64,000 nt of DNA from Maliibacterium massiliense (GTDB lineage Bacteria > Bacillota > Clostridia > Christensenellales > Maliibacteriaceae). Below are positions 16,531 to 25,034 of the stretch, piece after piece (positions within the stretch are counted from its first letter, which is position 1; the number at the start of each line of letters is the position of its first letter). The notes under the pieces are model-generated. The model worked only from the letters and a program-made list of their open reading frames with translations, was not told where the DNA came from and searched no databases. The DNA lies in assembly GCF_900604345.1 (NCBI RefSeq), contig NZ_LR026983.1:310001-374000 (forward strand), in the 5' to 3' direction. The position numbers and the translations under genes are program-made.

Positions 16531-17523
16531 CTATTCTGCCACGGACGCGCTGTGCGGCGCCTCCTTTTTCAGCACCGGCTTGTAGAGCCTGCGCTTCTCA
16601 AGCGACCACACTGGATCGGTAAACTCGCCCGGCAGGGTGCTGGAGAGCGCCTGCGCCATCTCAAACATGCGCGCATCGAGCATATCCAGCATGCTGAGCA
16701 CCTCGGCCTCGGGAAACATGGGCACGCGCGGGCTGCCGTATTCCACGCGCCCGTGGTGGGAGAGCACCATATGCTGCATCAGCAGGCTGCGCTCCTCATC
16801 CAGACCCGCCGCGCGCGCAAGGCGCGCCACGCGCTCCACGCCGCAGACGATGTGTCCCAGCATCTTGCCGCGGGCCGTGTACTCGCTCGCCAGGCCCACG
16901 GGCGTGATGTTCATCTCCTCGATTTTGCACATGTCGTGCGCGATCACCCCGCACAAAAGCAGGCTGCGGTTCAGCTGCGGGTACACTGGCAGCAGCGCCT
17001 CTGCGGCGCGCAGCATGCTCAGCGTGTGGTGCAGCAGCCCGCTGCGCTCAGCGTGATGGTTGCTCAGCGCGGCCGGCCAGATGCACAGCTTTTCCCTGTC
17101 GCTCTCCAGCATGGCGCAGGCCAGGCGGGATAGCGGCGCGTCCTCCAGCGATTTGGCAATCGCCAGCACCGCCGCGTACATCTTTTCGCCGGACAGCGGG
17201 GCGGAGGGCACCAGATCGTCCCAGGCAAACTCCTCGGGCCGCGCCGCGCGCAGCTGCTCTACCTTCATCTGCAGTTTGCCCTGGTATTCGGTGATGTGCC
17301 CCTGCACAAACACCGCCGAGCCCGCATCGGGCGCGGGGCTGCTTCCCCACGACCAGAGCTTGGCGTTGATCTCCCCGCTTCTGTCCTGCAGTGTCGCGTC
17401 CAGATACTTTTCATTGCGGCTGGACAGGCGCACCTGGGCCTGCTTGATCAGCAGCGCGCAGGCGCATTTGTCGCCCTTTTGGAAATCCGCAACGCGGACG
17501 TTTTTCGATACCGTATCATCCAT
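16531..17523 (-). CDS. YhaM-like 3'-5' exoribonuclease (OB fold plus HD domain)
   Basis: A 330-residue protein. An N-terminal OB-fold nucleic-acid-binding segment (about residues 15-95, including DATLQDRSGEINAKLWSW) is followed by an HD phosphohydrolase domain with the metal ligands in HHTLSML and IAHDMCK. This order and length match YhaM/Cbf1-family 3'-to-5' exoribonucleases of Firmicutes, which trim mRNA ends. The ATG at 17523 is nine bases after AAAAGGGG; the frame is open further upstream without a better site. It stands alone, convergent with IclR. Confidence in the family is high, but the precise substrate is inferred. Confidence 0.85.
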   Translation of the reverse strand: MDDTVSKNVRVADFQKGDKCACALLIKQAQVRLSSRNEKYLDATLQDRSGEINAKLWSWGSSPAPDAGSAVFVQGHITEYQGKLQMKVEQLRAARPEEFAWDDLVPSAPLSGEKMYAAVLAIAKSLEDAPLSRLACAMLESDREKLCIWPAALSNHHAERSGLLHHTLSMLRAAEALLPVYPQLNRSLLLCGVIAHDMCKIEEMNITPVGLASEYTARGKMLGHIVCGVERVARLARAAGLDEERSLLMQHMVLSHHGRVEYGSPRVPMFPEAEVLSMLDMLDARMFEMAQALSSTLPGEFTDPVWSLEKRRLYKPVLKKEAPHSASVAE

Positions 17524-17582
17524 GGCGTCATACCCCTTTTTTTGCAGTGTATTCATTATAGCGTGCAAAGTGCGGTGTTGTC

Positions 17583-17621
17583 ATGCAAAAAAGGAGAAAG
17601 CCCTATAAAGAAGGCTTCCTC
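17583..17621 (-). terminator. Terminator of the racemase-like gene
   Basis: Read leftward: a stem of GGAGGAAGCC with GGGCTTTCTCC, then TTTTTT. It sits just after the gene ending at 17643. Confidence 0.8.
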
Positions 17622-17642
17622 CGCTGTACATGATGCAACCGT

Positions 17643-18299
17643 TCAGTCGCGCGCGCGCAGCACCTGCTTGATCTGCAGCGCGCCGTAGCGCGGGCTGGAG
17701 AGCACCGGCTTTTGAATCAAGTCGCGCAGCTCCTTTTCGCAGAGGGCCAGCGATTCCTGCGCCAGGATGAAGGTATCGATGCTGTCCTTGACGGCCAGCG
17801 CCTTCTCGCTGAGGATGCGCACCACCTCGCTTTTGGGGCGTCCATAGGCATCCGCTACCAGAATATTCTGGATATTTACCGCCTTGCCCTTCTGCGCCAC
17901 GTATGCTTCCACCAGCTGACGGGTGGCGTTCAGCGCGGCCTCTTGTGTGGCGATCAAACCCACGCGTGGGCCCATCTCCACCGCGGCTTCCGCCATCCAG
18001 TCGTCCATGCGGATGAGCGCAACGTCCATCATCGCAAACGTCTCTTTGGCGCCCGAGGCCACCGCGCCCGAGGCCGATGGCACATGATAGATCACGTCCG
18101 CGCCCGCCTGGACCGCGTCGACGTACATCTTAACCAGCTTGCGGGCGATCGTCGCATCATCCCGCTCCGCGGCCAGCGAGGGATCTGCCTGCACCGCAAT
18201 GTGCAGCGACTTTTCCTCGGGCAGCGCCGCACGCAGTTCACGTTCCACCAGTGTCAGCAGCTGCGGGGTGAGGCTGGCAAATATCACGGCAATTTTCAT
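17643..18299 (-). CDS. Asp/Glu racemase-superfamily protein
   Basis: A 218-residue protein with the repeated alpha/beta layout of aspartate/glutamate/hydantoin racemases. The first strand reads MKIAVIFASLTPQLL. The VYHVPSASGAV-like region and GPRVGLIATQEAAL correspond to the two half-domains. Where a catalytic Cys would be expected in each half, the sequence has Ser (VPSASG) and Thr (LIATQEA). Racemase activity is therefore doubtful, and the protein may act on or bind another small acid. The ATG at 18299 follows AAGGAGG by six bases. Monocistronic, divergent from the two-component system. Confidence 0.7.
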   Translation of the reverse strand: MKIAVIFASLTPQLLTLVERELRAALPEEKSLHIAVQADPSLAAERDDATIARKLVKMYVDAVQAGADVIYHVPSASGAVASGAKETFAMMDVALIRMDDWMAEAAVEMGPRVGLIATQEAALNATRQLVEAYVAQKGKAVNIQNILVADAYGRPKSEVVRILSEKALAVKDSIDTFILAQESLALCEKELRDLIQKPVLSSPRYGALQIKQVLRARD

Positions 18300-18408
18300 G
18301 CTGTTTCCTCCTTGATCACTTTTCCACGCGGGTTTCCGCCCGCGCAAAGCTGCATAATACAATATATTTAGCATAGCACAAACCCACACATAAATCCACA
18401 GGTAACCC

Positions 18409-18461
18409 GAAGTGAACATTCTGTGAAGTCCCTTGTCCCTCCAGACGCTTGCACGTATAAT
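18409..18461 (+). promoter_or_regulatory. Promoter of the two-component system, with direct repeats
   Basis: TTGTCC (18433-18438) and TATAAT (18456-18461) are 17 bases apart. Two GTGAA repeats, 11 bp apart (18410-18426), lie just upstream. These could be response-regulator half sites giving autoregulation. Confidence 0.65.
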
Positions 18462-18493
18462 GATAAAAAACCACGTGGGATGGTGAACGGGAT

Positions 18494-19186
18494 ATGAGCC
18501 ATATCTTAATCTGCGACGATCAGCATGTGCTGCACGAGACGCTGGGGGCGTATCTTGCCGCCGAGGGGTTCACCTATGCCTCAGCTTACGATGGCGATAG
18601 CGCGCTGCGCAAAGCGCTGGGCGAGCACCCCGACCTGATCGTGCTGGATCTGATGATGCCCGGCCGATCGGGACTGGACGTGTGCCGGGAGATCCGACGC
18701 TCCAGCAAGGTGCCCATCATCATGCTCACCGCCAAGGGTGAGGAATTTGACCGCGTGCTGGGCCTGGAGATGGGCGCGGACGACTACATCGTCAAGCCCT
18801 TCAGCCCGCGCGAGGTGGCGGCCCGCATCCGCGCGGTGCTGCGCCGTACAGGCAGCGTGGATGCGACGGTTACCACGGCCCAGCCTGTGCTGCACTACCC
18901 GGGCCTTGATATCGACATCAACGCCTACGAGGTCACGCTAAACGGCCAGCGCATCGCCTGCACGCCCAAGGAGGTGGAGGTGCTCTACACCCTGGCCGCG
19001 CATCCTGGGCAGGTCTTTGGACGCGAGCAGCTGCTCAACGCGCTGTGGGGCTACGATTACAGCGGCGACGCGCGCGCGGTGGATACCCAGATCAAGCGCA
19101 TCCGCCAGAAGCTGCCGCAGCAGGAGACGCCCTGGTGCATCCGCACCATCTACGGGGTTGGCTATAAGTTCGAGGTCGCGCCATGA
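18494..19186 (+). CDS. OmpR/PhoB-family response regulator
   Basis: A 230-residue two-component response regulator. The receiver domain (about 1-118) has the acidic pocket ICDDQH, the phosphoacceptor Asp52 (LIVLDLMMPG), conserved Thr in IMLTAKG and Lys in YIVKPFSP. The C-terminal winged-helix DNA-binding domain (about 130-230) contains CTPKEVEVLYTLAAHPG and VDTQIKRIRQKL, ending in the hairpin TIYGVGYKFE. The start ATG follows AACGGGAT. Its stop overlaps the kinase start by four bases (ATGA), so the pair is translationally coupled. Confidence 0.94.
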   Translation: MSHILICDDQHVLHETLGAYLAAEGFTYASAYDGDSALRKALGEHPDLIVLDLMMPGRSGLDVCREIRRSSKVPIIMLTAKGEEFDRVLGLEMGADDYIVKPFSPREVAARIRAVLRRTGSVDATVTTAQPVLHYPGLDIDINAYEVTLNGQRIACTPKEVEVLYTLAAHPGQVFGREQLLNALWGYDYSGDARAVDTQIKRIRQKLPQQETPWCIRTIYGVGYKFEVAP

Positions 19187-20982
19187 AGTCCAAAAGCCTC
19201 CTGTTGCGCCGCATCCTGCTGCTGATCCTGACAACCGTGCTGCTTTTCGGCGTCTTTGTGGTGCCGCTTTTCATGTACGCGGGGCGCACCTTTTTTACGG
19301 ATATGAAGGCGCAGAGCCTGTTGCCCCAGGCGCACATGGCATCGGAGATGGCCACGCAGGTCAAGCAAGGGGATATGACCGAGGAGCACTTCCGCTCGGT
19401 CATCACCAAAAAGACCTATCTTTTTTCCTCCAGCGTATTTGTCTTTGACAGCGATCAGGCTCCCTTGTTTAGCGTGCTCCCCGCCAAGGGCGCCGCGCAA
19501 TCGTACTTAAACGTGCTGCCTGCGCAAAACTGGCAGGAGGACGCGCTCTATCGCGCGCTGCAACCCTACATCCGGCGCATTCTCGCAGGCGAGGAAGTTT
19601 CCGATTACTTTACCGGCGGCGCCCGCCGCTGGCGCTACCTGATGGTGGGCGTGCCCATGCAGAATACCGACGGGGAGATGGTGGGCGCGCTGATCATGGC
19701 GCAACCCCTGCCCGAGCTGGAGGCGGCGCTGCGCTCGCTCAATTTTTCCGTCATCTGGGGTATGGTGCTGGTGTTTCTGTTGATGCTGCTTCCCTGCTAC
19801 TGGGCAGCGCGGCGCATCGCGCGCCCGCTGGGGCAGATGCGCGACGCGGCGCTGGCGATGACGCACGGCAATTTCAGCGTGCGCGCGGACGCCGCGGCGG
19901 GCGGGGAGATTGGCCAGCTTGCCCACGCGCTCAATGACCTTTCGGGGGCGCTCTCGCGCACCATCGAGGATTTAAAGGCTGAGCGAAACCGCCTGCGCTA
20001 CATCATCGACAGCATTTCCGATGGGCTGATCGCCATGGACAGGACGGGCGCCATCACCCAGGTCAACCCCGCGCTTTTGCAGCTGTTTGATCTCAAGGAC
20101 GCCTCCCTGGTGCGCGCAAGCGTGGGCGACGACGCCTTTTGGCAGGACATGCACGCCTGCCTCAGCCAGGGCGGCAGCCTGGTACGCAGCATGCATGTGG
20201 GCGCGCGCGTGCTGCGCGTGTCCATCGCGCCCATGAGCAGCGGCGCAGAGGCGCTGGGCGCCGTGGCGCTGATGCAGGATATCACCGAATCCGCGCATCT
20301 GGAGCAGGTGCGCCGCGCCTATGTAGCCAACGTATCGCACGAGCTGCGCACGCCGGTGGCCTCCATCCGCGCCATGAGCGAGACCCTCTCGGACGGCATG
20401 TTGCAGGACCCTGCCGATCGTCAGCGCTACTATGGGATGATCCTGCGCGAGAGCATGCGCTTAAGCAGGCTGATCGACGATCTGCTGGAGCTATCCCGCC
20501 TGCAGTCCGAGACGCAGGCACTCGCCCAGCGGGATTTTGCCATTGGTCCGCTGCTGCGCCATGCGGCGTCGCGCTTTGAGGCGCTGGCGCAGGATATGGA
20601 CATCCACTTTGCGCTGCGCGCCGACGTGGGCGCGCTGCCGCCCGTGCACAGCAACAGCGACCGCATAGAGCAAATTCTGGTGATTCTGCTGGATAACGCA
20701 TTGAAGTACACGGGCAGCGGCGGGCACGTGACGCTGGACGCCCTGGCGGATGAGGCGCACGTGCTGGTGCGCTGCCAGGATGACGGCGTGGGCATTGCGC
20801 CCGAGCATCTGCCCCATATCTTTGAGCGCTTCTACAAGGTGGACAGCGCGCACTCGGGCGGCGGCACGGGGCTGGGGCTGTCCATCGCGCGCGAGCTTGC
20901 CCAGCGCCTGGGCGTGCGCATCGAGGTGAAGAGCGCGCCGCATGCGGGCAGCACGTTTACCCTTTATATCCCCCGGGCGTGA
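19183..20982 (+). CDS. PhoR/ResE-type sensor histidine kinase
   Basis: A 599-residue membrane kinase. It has TM1 (about 8-32), an extracytoplasmic sensor region (about 33-185), TM2 (about 188-212), a HAMP linker (about 213-265), a PAS domain (about 268-365), HisKA with phosphoacceptor His386 (SHELRTPVASIRA), and a HATPase_c domain with the N box DNALKYT (about 504), DDGVGI (about 534) and GTGLGLSIA (about 562). The architecture matches PhoR/WalK/ResE-type kinases. The signal is unknown. It partners the response regulator immediately upstream, with a 4-bp overlap. Confidence 0.93.
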   Translation: MKSKSLLLRRILLLILTTVLLFGVFVVPLFMYAGRTFFTDMKAQSLLPQAHMASEMATQVKQGDMTEEHFRSVITKKTYLFSSSVFVFDSDQAPLFSVLPAKGAAQSYLNVLPAQNWQEDALYRALQPYIRRILAGEEVSDYFTGGARRWRYLMVGVPMQNTDGEMVGALIMAQPLPELEAALRSLNFSVIWGMVLVFLLMLLPCYWAARRIARPLGQMRDAALAMTHGNFSVRADAAAGGEIGQLAHALNDLSGALSRTIEDLKAERNRLRYIIDSISDGLIAMDRTGAITQVNPALLQLFDLKDASLVRASVGDDAFWQDMHACLSQGGSLVRSMHVGARVLRVSIAPMSSGAEALGAVALMQDITESAHLEQVRRAYVANVSHELRTPVASIRAMSETLSDGMLQDPADRQRYYGMILRESMRLSRLIDDLLELSRLQSETQALAQRDFAIGPLLRHAASRFEALAQDMDIHFALRADVGALPPVHSNSDRIEQILVILLDNALKYTGSGGHVTLDALADEAHVLVRCQDDGVGIAPEHLPHIFERFYKVDSAHSGGGTGLGLSIARELAQRLGVRIEVKSAPHAGSTFTLYIPRA

Positions 20983-21162
20983 CACAAGCGCACCTGCAGT
21001 GCGTCCCCCTTTTGTTGTCCCATGCGGGCGTCTGCGCAAAAAGCGTGCAGCTAATCTTTAAAAAAAACGATGCTTTCCCTGCAACGCGCCTGCCGCAATG
21101 CTGCGCCGGCATCACAGTGGGCCGCGGGAACGCACATACCAAAGCGAAAGGATGAAATCTTC

Positions 21163-21597
21163 ATGGATGGATATACAATCGCAAGCGAAGTGGTGGTTTG
21201 CGTCACAGATCAGTTCTGCTGTGACCGGCTGATCCATGCCGGGCGGCAGCTGGCCGATGAGACGGGGCGCCACCTCAATGTATTGAGCATACAGGGCCAC
21301 GCCTGCTTTCAGGCGCGCTGCGCCGAGGCGCTGGAGTATCTCTTTGAGGTATCCAAGCAGGCTGGCGCAGAGATGTTCGTCTATTACCGGGCTGACCGGC
21401 TGGAGACGGCGGTTCAGTTCATGCGGGCGCACAACGTGGGCGCCATTGTCTGCGGCATGCCGCAGGATGCCGGCCCCGATGGGTTTGTGCCCCACATGCG
21501 CGCCGCCTTTGCACAGGCGGACATCATCATCGTAGACGCGCAGGGCCATCTTTCCCCGCTGGAGACGGCGCACCTGCAGGCAGCTGCAGAGATATAA
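21163..21597 (+). CDS. Universal-stress-protein-like protein
   Basis: A 144-residue single-domain protein with a UspA-type alpha/beta pattern: first strand VVVCVTD, then DRLIHAGRQLADETGRHLNVLSI as helix-strand, and a C-terminal strand VGAIVCGMPQD where a nucleotide-binding Usp would have GxxGxxxxxxGS. That ATP-binding motif is not clear. It resembles the Usp-like segment of KdpD. ATG at 21163 after GAAAGGAT; the frame is open upstream without a ribosome site. It follows the histidine kinase gene by 180 bases and may be expressed separately. Role unknown. Confidence 0.65.
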   Translation: MDGYTIASEVVVCVTDQFCCDRLIHAGRQLADETGRHLNVLSIQGHACFQARCAEALEYLFEVSKQAGAEMFVYYRADRLETAVQFMRAHNVGAIVCGMPQDAGPDGFVPHMRAAFAQADIIIVDAQGHLSPLETAHLQAAAEI

Positions 21598-21822
21598 AAA
21601 GCACGAAGGGGACGCGTGAAAGCGCCATCGCTCTTGGCGGCCGTCGGCGTGATTTCGCACGCACTCCCCCGCTGGCTGGAAGCCGGAGGCTATCTGCGCC
21701 ACGGCGGTGTTCTACCGCCGCCTCTGCCCGAGAAGCGCGTCCGCGCTGCGGCCTGCCAAAGTGCTGCGCATCAAGGCGGGTTTTCCGCAGCAGGCCTGGA
21801 TTGACACATTTCTTTTTGCGGC

Positions 21823-21857
21823 AAAAGCCCCGCGTGCATGCACGCGGGGCTTTTTTG
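21823..21857. terminator. Bidirectional terminator between Usp-like and SIS genes
   Basis: A perfect hairpin AAAAGCCCCGCGTGCA/TGCACGCGGGGCTTTT is flanked by A and T runs. It serves the rightward Usp-like gene and the leftward sugar operon. Confidence 0.88.
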
Positions 21858-21879
21858 TCCGATCACGTATTTTTCTTAC

Positions 21880-22440
21880 TTATTCCAGGTTGGTGTGGCG
21901 CGCGGCAAGATCCGCATCCTGCCAACCGTGGCGCTGCATCATGCGCAGCACGGTGTAATCCAGCGTCACCAGCTCGGCCTGCTCGTAGGGCGCGCCCATG
22001 GTCTGCACCGAGATCATATGCTCGGGCGTCTCCAGCATGGTCTGGCCGGGGATCTTGACCACATGCGCAAAGCAGTCGGGCACTGTCTCAGGATGGGCGC
22101 TGAGCGCCACCAGCGTCGCGCCCGCCTGACGCGCCACCTCAATCTGCGCCAGGGCCGTGGCCATGCGCGGCGAGGTGCCCATGCCGATGCTGACGATCAG
22201 CACGTCCCCCTTGCCGATGGGCGGCACGTGCGGTTCCCCCACCACATAGGCGTCGTACCCCATGTGGTAGACGCGCATCGCGAAGGCGGAGAGCATCATC
22301 ATCTCGCGGCCGCGCGCGTAAAAGAACACCCGCTTTGCGCCTTCAATGTAGTCAATCATGGTGTCGAGCTGCGCCTCATCCACGCTGAGCAGGTGTTCGG
22401 ACAGCTCCTCTAAAATCTGCATTCTCACATCGTTTTTCAA
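21880..22440 (-). CDS. SIS-domain 6-phospho-3-hexuloisomerase-like protein (paralogue 1)
   Basis: A 186-residue single SIS-domain isomerase of the PHI/HxlB type, which converts 3-hexulose 6-P to fructose 6-P. The recognisable blocks are FYARGREMMMLSAFAMRVYHMG, VVGEPHVPPIGKGDVLI, a glycine/serine phosphate-binding stretch (SIGMGTSP) and a C-terminal LDYTVLRMMQR ... ARHTNLE. The TTG start at 22440 is seven bases behind GGAGGGG. It is the last gene of the LacI-ABC operon, 14 bases after its paralogue. No 3-hexulose-6-phosphate synthase is in the window, so the real substrate may differ. Confidence 0.83.
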   Translation of the reverse strand: MKNDVRMQILEELSEHLLSVDEAQLDTMIDYIEGAKRVFFYARGREMMMLSAFAMRVYHMGYDAYVVGEPHVPPIGKGDVLIVSIGMGTSPRMATALAQIEVARQAGATLVALSAHPETVPDCFAHVVKIPGQTMLETPEHMISVQTMGAPYEQAELVTLDYTVLRMMQRHGWQDADLAARHTNLE

Positions 22441-22454
22441 TGCCGTTCCCCTCC

Positions 22455-23060
22455 TTAGAGAATATTGGCGTGCCGGTCGCGCAGCTGCTGTTCGCTCTGG
22501 CCCAGCCGCTGCTGCAGCTTGAGCACCGTATAGTCGAGCACCAACAGCAGCGCCTGCTCAAAGGTGGAGCACATGGGCTGCACCGAAGGCATGTGCAGCA
22601 GCTCCACCGCGCGCACCTCCGCAGGGTCGGTGATCTCGCGCCCCTCAAATTCCTCGGGGTGGGAGGTAAATGCGCGCGCCGGGATGTTGACTGTGGCCTC
22701 CGCCTTCTGCCAGAGCGGCCCCTCCGGGTTGGAGGTAAAGCCGATCACGCTCGCGCCGTTGTAGTGGGCAATGTCCATAAAGCGTTCAAAGGAGGAGGGA
22801 AAGCCCAGCGAGGTGCCCACCAGCAGCAGGTCGCCCTTGCCGATGGCCGGCGTGGTGATATCGCCCAGGAACCGGCCGCAGAGGCCCAGGTGGTTCAGGC
22901 GCATGGCAAAGGCCTTCATTGCAAGGCCCACGCGGCCGCGCGAGTAGACGATCACCTTGGGCGCCTGAAGGATATAGTCGCACAGGGTGTCCAGCTCGGC
23001 TTCCTTGACCGAGAGCACGCTGTGCTTGAGCTCCTCAATGATTTGTTTGCGTACATCCAT
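22455..23060 (-). CDS. SIS-domain 6-phospho-3-hexuloisomerase-like protein (paralogue 2)
   Basis: A 201-residue PHI/HxlB-like protein with YSRGRVGLAMKAFAMRLNHLG, FLGDITTPAIGKGDLLLVG, a phosphate-binding TSLGFPSS and the C-terminal LDYTVLKLQQR ... RHANIL. A 25-residue stretch with EGREITDPAEV is extra compared with its paralogue. The ATG at 23060 is the conservative start. A GTG at 23075 overlaps the stop of the preceding permease (GTGAGTGA) and would give translational coupling and five more residues. The two tandem isomerases may form a heteromer or act on two epimers. Confidence 0.82.
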   Translation of the reverse strand: MDVRKQIIEELKHSVLSVKEAELDTLCDYILQAPKVIVYSRGRVGLAMKAFAMRLNHLGLCGRFLGDITTPAIGKGDLLLVGTSLGFPSSFERFMDIAHYNGASVIGFTSNPEGPLWQKAEATVNIPARAFTSHPEEFEGREITDPAEVRAVELLHMPSVQPMCSTFEQALLLVLDYTVLKLQQRLGQSEQQLRDRHANIL

Positions 23061-23067
23061 AGCGTTG

Positions 23068-24045
23068 TCACTCACTTTCTTGCGTCGTAAGTAAAGCCGC
23101 CTTATTGGCCGAGCGCGTCTGCATAATGACCGCGGCCAGCAGCAGTAGACCGTTGATAATGTTCTGCCAGTAGGTGCTGATGTTGCCGAACATGTTGATC
23201 ATATTGGTGATGATGCCGCAGATCAGCACGCCTACGAGCACGCCGCGCATATCGCCCACGCCCCCGCGGATGAGGGTGCCGCCGATGATGACGGTGGCCA
23301 TGATGGTCATATCCCAGCCCTCGCCGGCCACAGGCAGCCCCGCGCCCAGGCGGGAGGTCAGCACCACGGCGGCGAGCGCGGTTGTCAGGCCGCTGATCAT
23401 GTAGACGATCACCTTGGTGCGGTTGATGCGCAGGCCCATCATGGCGGCGCTCTCCTCGTTGCCGCCGATGGCGTACACCGCCCTGCCAAAGCGGGTGCGC
23501 CTGGCCACAAAGTAGGCCAGCATCACGCAGCCCACAAACAGCAGCGCCGGCACCGGTATGCCCGCGATATAGCCGCGGCCGATAAAGGTGATAGAGGTCA
23601 TGGATTCATCCACGGGGATGGAGAGCTCGCCATTCATCAAGAGCGCAATGCCGCGCGCCCCCAGCTGCATGCCCAGCGTGGCGATGAAGGGCTGCACGCC
23701 CAGCCTGGTGATCACAAGGCCGTTGATCAGACCCAGCAGCACGCCCGCGGCAAGCGCCCCCAGCACCGCCGGGAAAAAGCCGTAGGGGCTCAGGTAGGCC
23801 ATCACCATGGCGGCCACAGCGCACACCGAGCCTACTGACAGGTCGCGCCCGCCCGAGATGATGACAAAGTTGATGCCGATGGCCGCAAGGCCCATGATGC
23901 TCACCTGGCGGATCAGGTTGGAGAGGTTGGTGTAGGAAAAGAAGTTGGTGCCAAAGGCGATACAGGAGAACAGGAACAGCGCGGCAAGCACCATCACAGG
24001 CCCGTTGCCCTGCACAAACGCCAGCACCTTGTTTTGTTTTTTCAT
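23068..24045 (-). CDS. Sugar ABC transporter permease (RbsC/CUT2 family), 2
   Basis: A 325-residue integral membrane permease of the ribose/xylose/galactose CUT2 family, with eight to ten hydrophobic helices. The conserved cytoplasmic coupling segment reads AIGGNEESAAMMGLRINRTK, and the family motif GGRDLSVGSV is near residue 65. It pairs with the preceding permease and the double ATPase to import a sugar. ATG at 24045 follows GGGAGGATGTGCG. Its 3' end overlaps the possible GTG start of the second SIS gene. Confidence 0.92.
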   Translation of the reverse strand: MKKQNKVLAFVQGNGPVMVLAALFLFSCIAFGTNFFSYTNLSNLIRQVSIMGLAAIGINFVIISGGRDLSVGSVCAVAAMVMAYLSPYGFFPAVLGALAAGVLLGLINGLVITRLGVQPFIATLGMQLGARGIALLMNGELSIPVDESMTSITFIGRGYIAGIPVPALLFVGCVMLAYFVARRTRFGRAVYAIGGNEESAAMMGLRINRTKVIVYMISGLTTALAAVVLTSRLGAGLPVAGEGWDMTIMATVIIGGTLIRGGVGDMRGVLVGVLICGIITNMINMFGNISTYWQNIINGLLLLAAVIMQTRSANKAALLTTQESE

Positions 24046-24062
24046 CGCACATCCTCCCTTCT

Positions 24063-25034
24063 CTACGCCTTGCGCTCGCGCTGCAGGGCGACGGCGAAGA
24101 TGATGATGACGGTCTTGACGATGTTGGCAAAGGCAAAGGGGATGTTGTTCATGTTGACGGTGATGTTGATCAGCGTCATCACGGCCGCGCCCACCAGCGA
24201 GCCGAACACCTTGGCGCGTCCCCCCTTCATGGAGGTGCCGCCGATGGCCACCGACGCGATGGCGTTGAGCTCGTAGGTCAGGCCCATCATGTTGGGGTCG
24301 CACGCGTTGGCGCGGAACAGCTCGATCAGTCCGCCCATGCCCGCAATCAGCGCGCTTGCCATGTAGACCAACAGCAGCGTGCCCATCACCGAGATGCCGG
24401 AAAGACGCGCGGTGCGGCTGTTGTCGCCCACCGCCTCCACGCTCTTGCCAAAGCGCATCTTTTTGAGGATGAAGAAGGTCACCGCCACGATCAGCGCAAG
24501 CGGGATGATCTGGATGGGCATGCCGCCCGCAAAACGGTACAGGCCGATGTCCTCCACAATGGGTACGCTTTTGAGCGAGAGGATCTGCGCCTTGGATACC
24601 AGCATCGCAGCCCCGCGCAGCACCATCTGCATCACCAGCGTCAGGATGATGGGCTGGATCTTCCATTTGGCGATCATGTAGCCGTTGAACAGGCCCAGCG
24701 CCGCGCAGATGATCAGCGCGCCCAGCGCCGCCAGCAGGATGTTGCCCGTGGCCGTGGCGATCTGCGCAAACGTCATGGCCGAGATGGCCATCATGGAACC
24801 CGCAGAAAGATCGATGCCCCCCGATGAGATGGCGATCGTCATGCCCATGGCGATGAACGCAAGGCCCGCCACCTGGGAGATCAGGTTCCACAGGGTGTTG
24901 AGATGCAGAAAGTTGGGCGTAAAGGCGATGTTGATCGCAAGCAGCAGCGCCAGCATCAGCAGCGCCGCGTTGTTGACCAAAAATTCCCGGGAGAACACGC
25001 GCCTGCGCCAGGGCATGGGAGCCGCTTTGTTCAT
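24063..25034 (-). CDS. Sugar ABC transporter permease (RbsC/CUT2 family), 1
   Basis: A 323-residue permease with the CUT2 hallmarks SGGIDLSAGSMMAIS near residue 70 and the coupling region AVGDNSRTARLSGISV. It is a distant paralogue of the permease that follows 17 bases later. Two different permeases suggest a heterodimeric channel rather than the usual homodimer. The ATG at 25034 overlaps the ATPase stop by four bases (ATGA), so translation is coupled. Confidence 0.92.
   Translation of the reverse strand: MNKAAPMPWRRRVFSREFLVNNAALLMLALLLAINIAFTPNFLHLNTLWNLISQVAGLAFIAMGMTIAISSGGIDLSAGSMMAISAMTFAQIATATGNILLAALGALIICAALGLFNGYMIAKWKIQPIILTLVMQMVLRGAAMLVSKAQILSLKSVPIVEDIGLYRFAGGMPIQIIPLALIVAVTFFILKKMRFGKSVEAVGDNSRTARLSGISVMGTLLLVYMASALIAGMGGLIELFRANACDPNMMGLTYELNAIASVAIGGTSMKGGRAKVFGSLVGAAVMTLINITVNMNNIPFAFANIVKTVIIIFAVALQRERKA

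Noticed and set aside
16531..21600. Mobile element or genomic island boundaries
   Set aside because: I looked for terminal inverted repeats, transposase or integrase genes and tRNA targets, and found none here or elsewhere in the window.
21653..21674. Fragment resembling the CRISPR repeat (ATTTCGCACGCACTCCC)
   Set aside because: It lacks the second stem arm and the terminal GCGAC, and has no neighbour at spacer distance.
21616..21804. Short open frame after the Usp-like gene
   Set aside because: No ribosome site, no recognisable motif, and it overlaps other equally weak frames.
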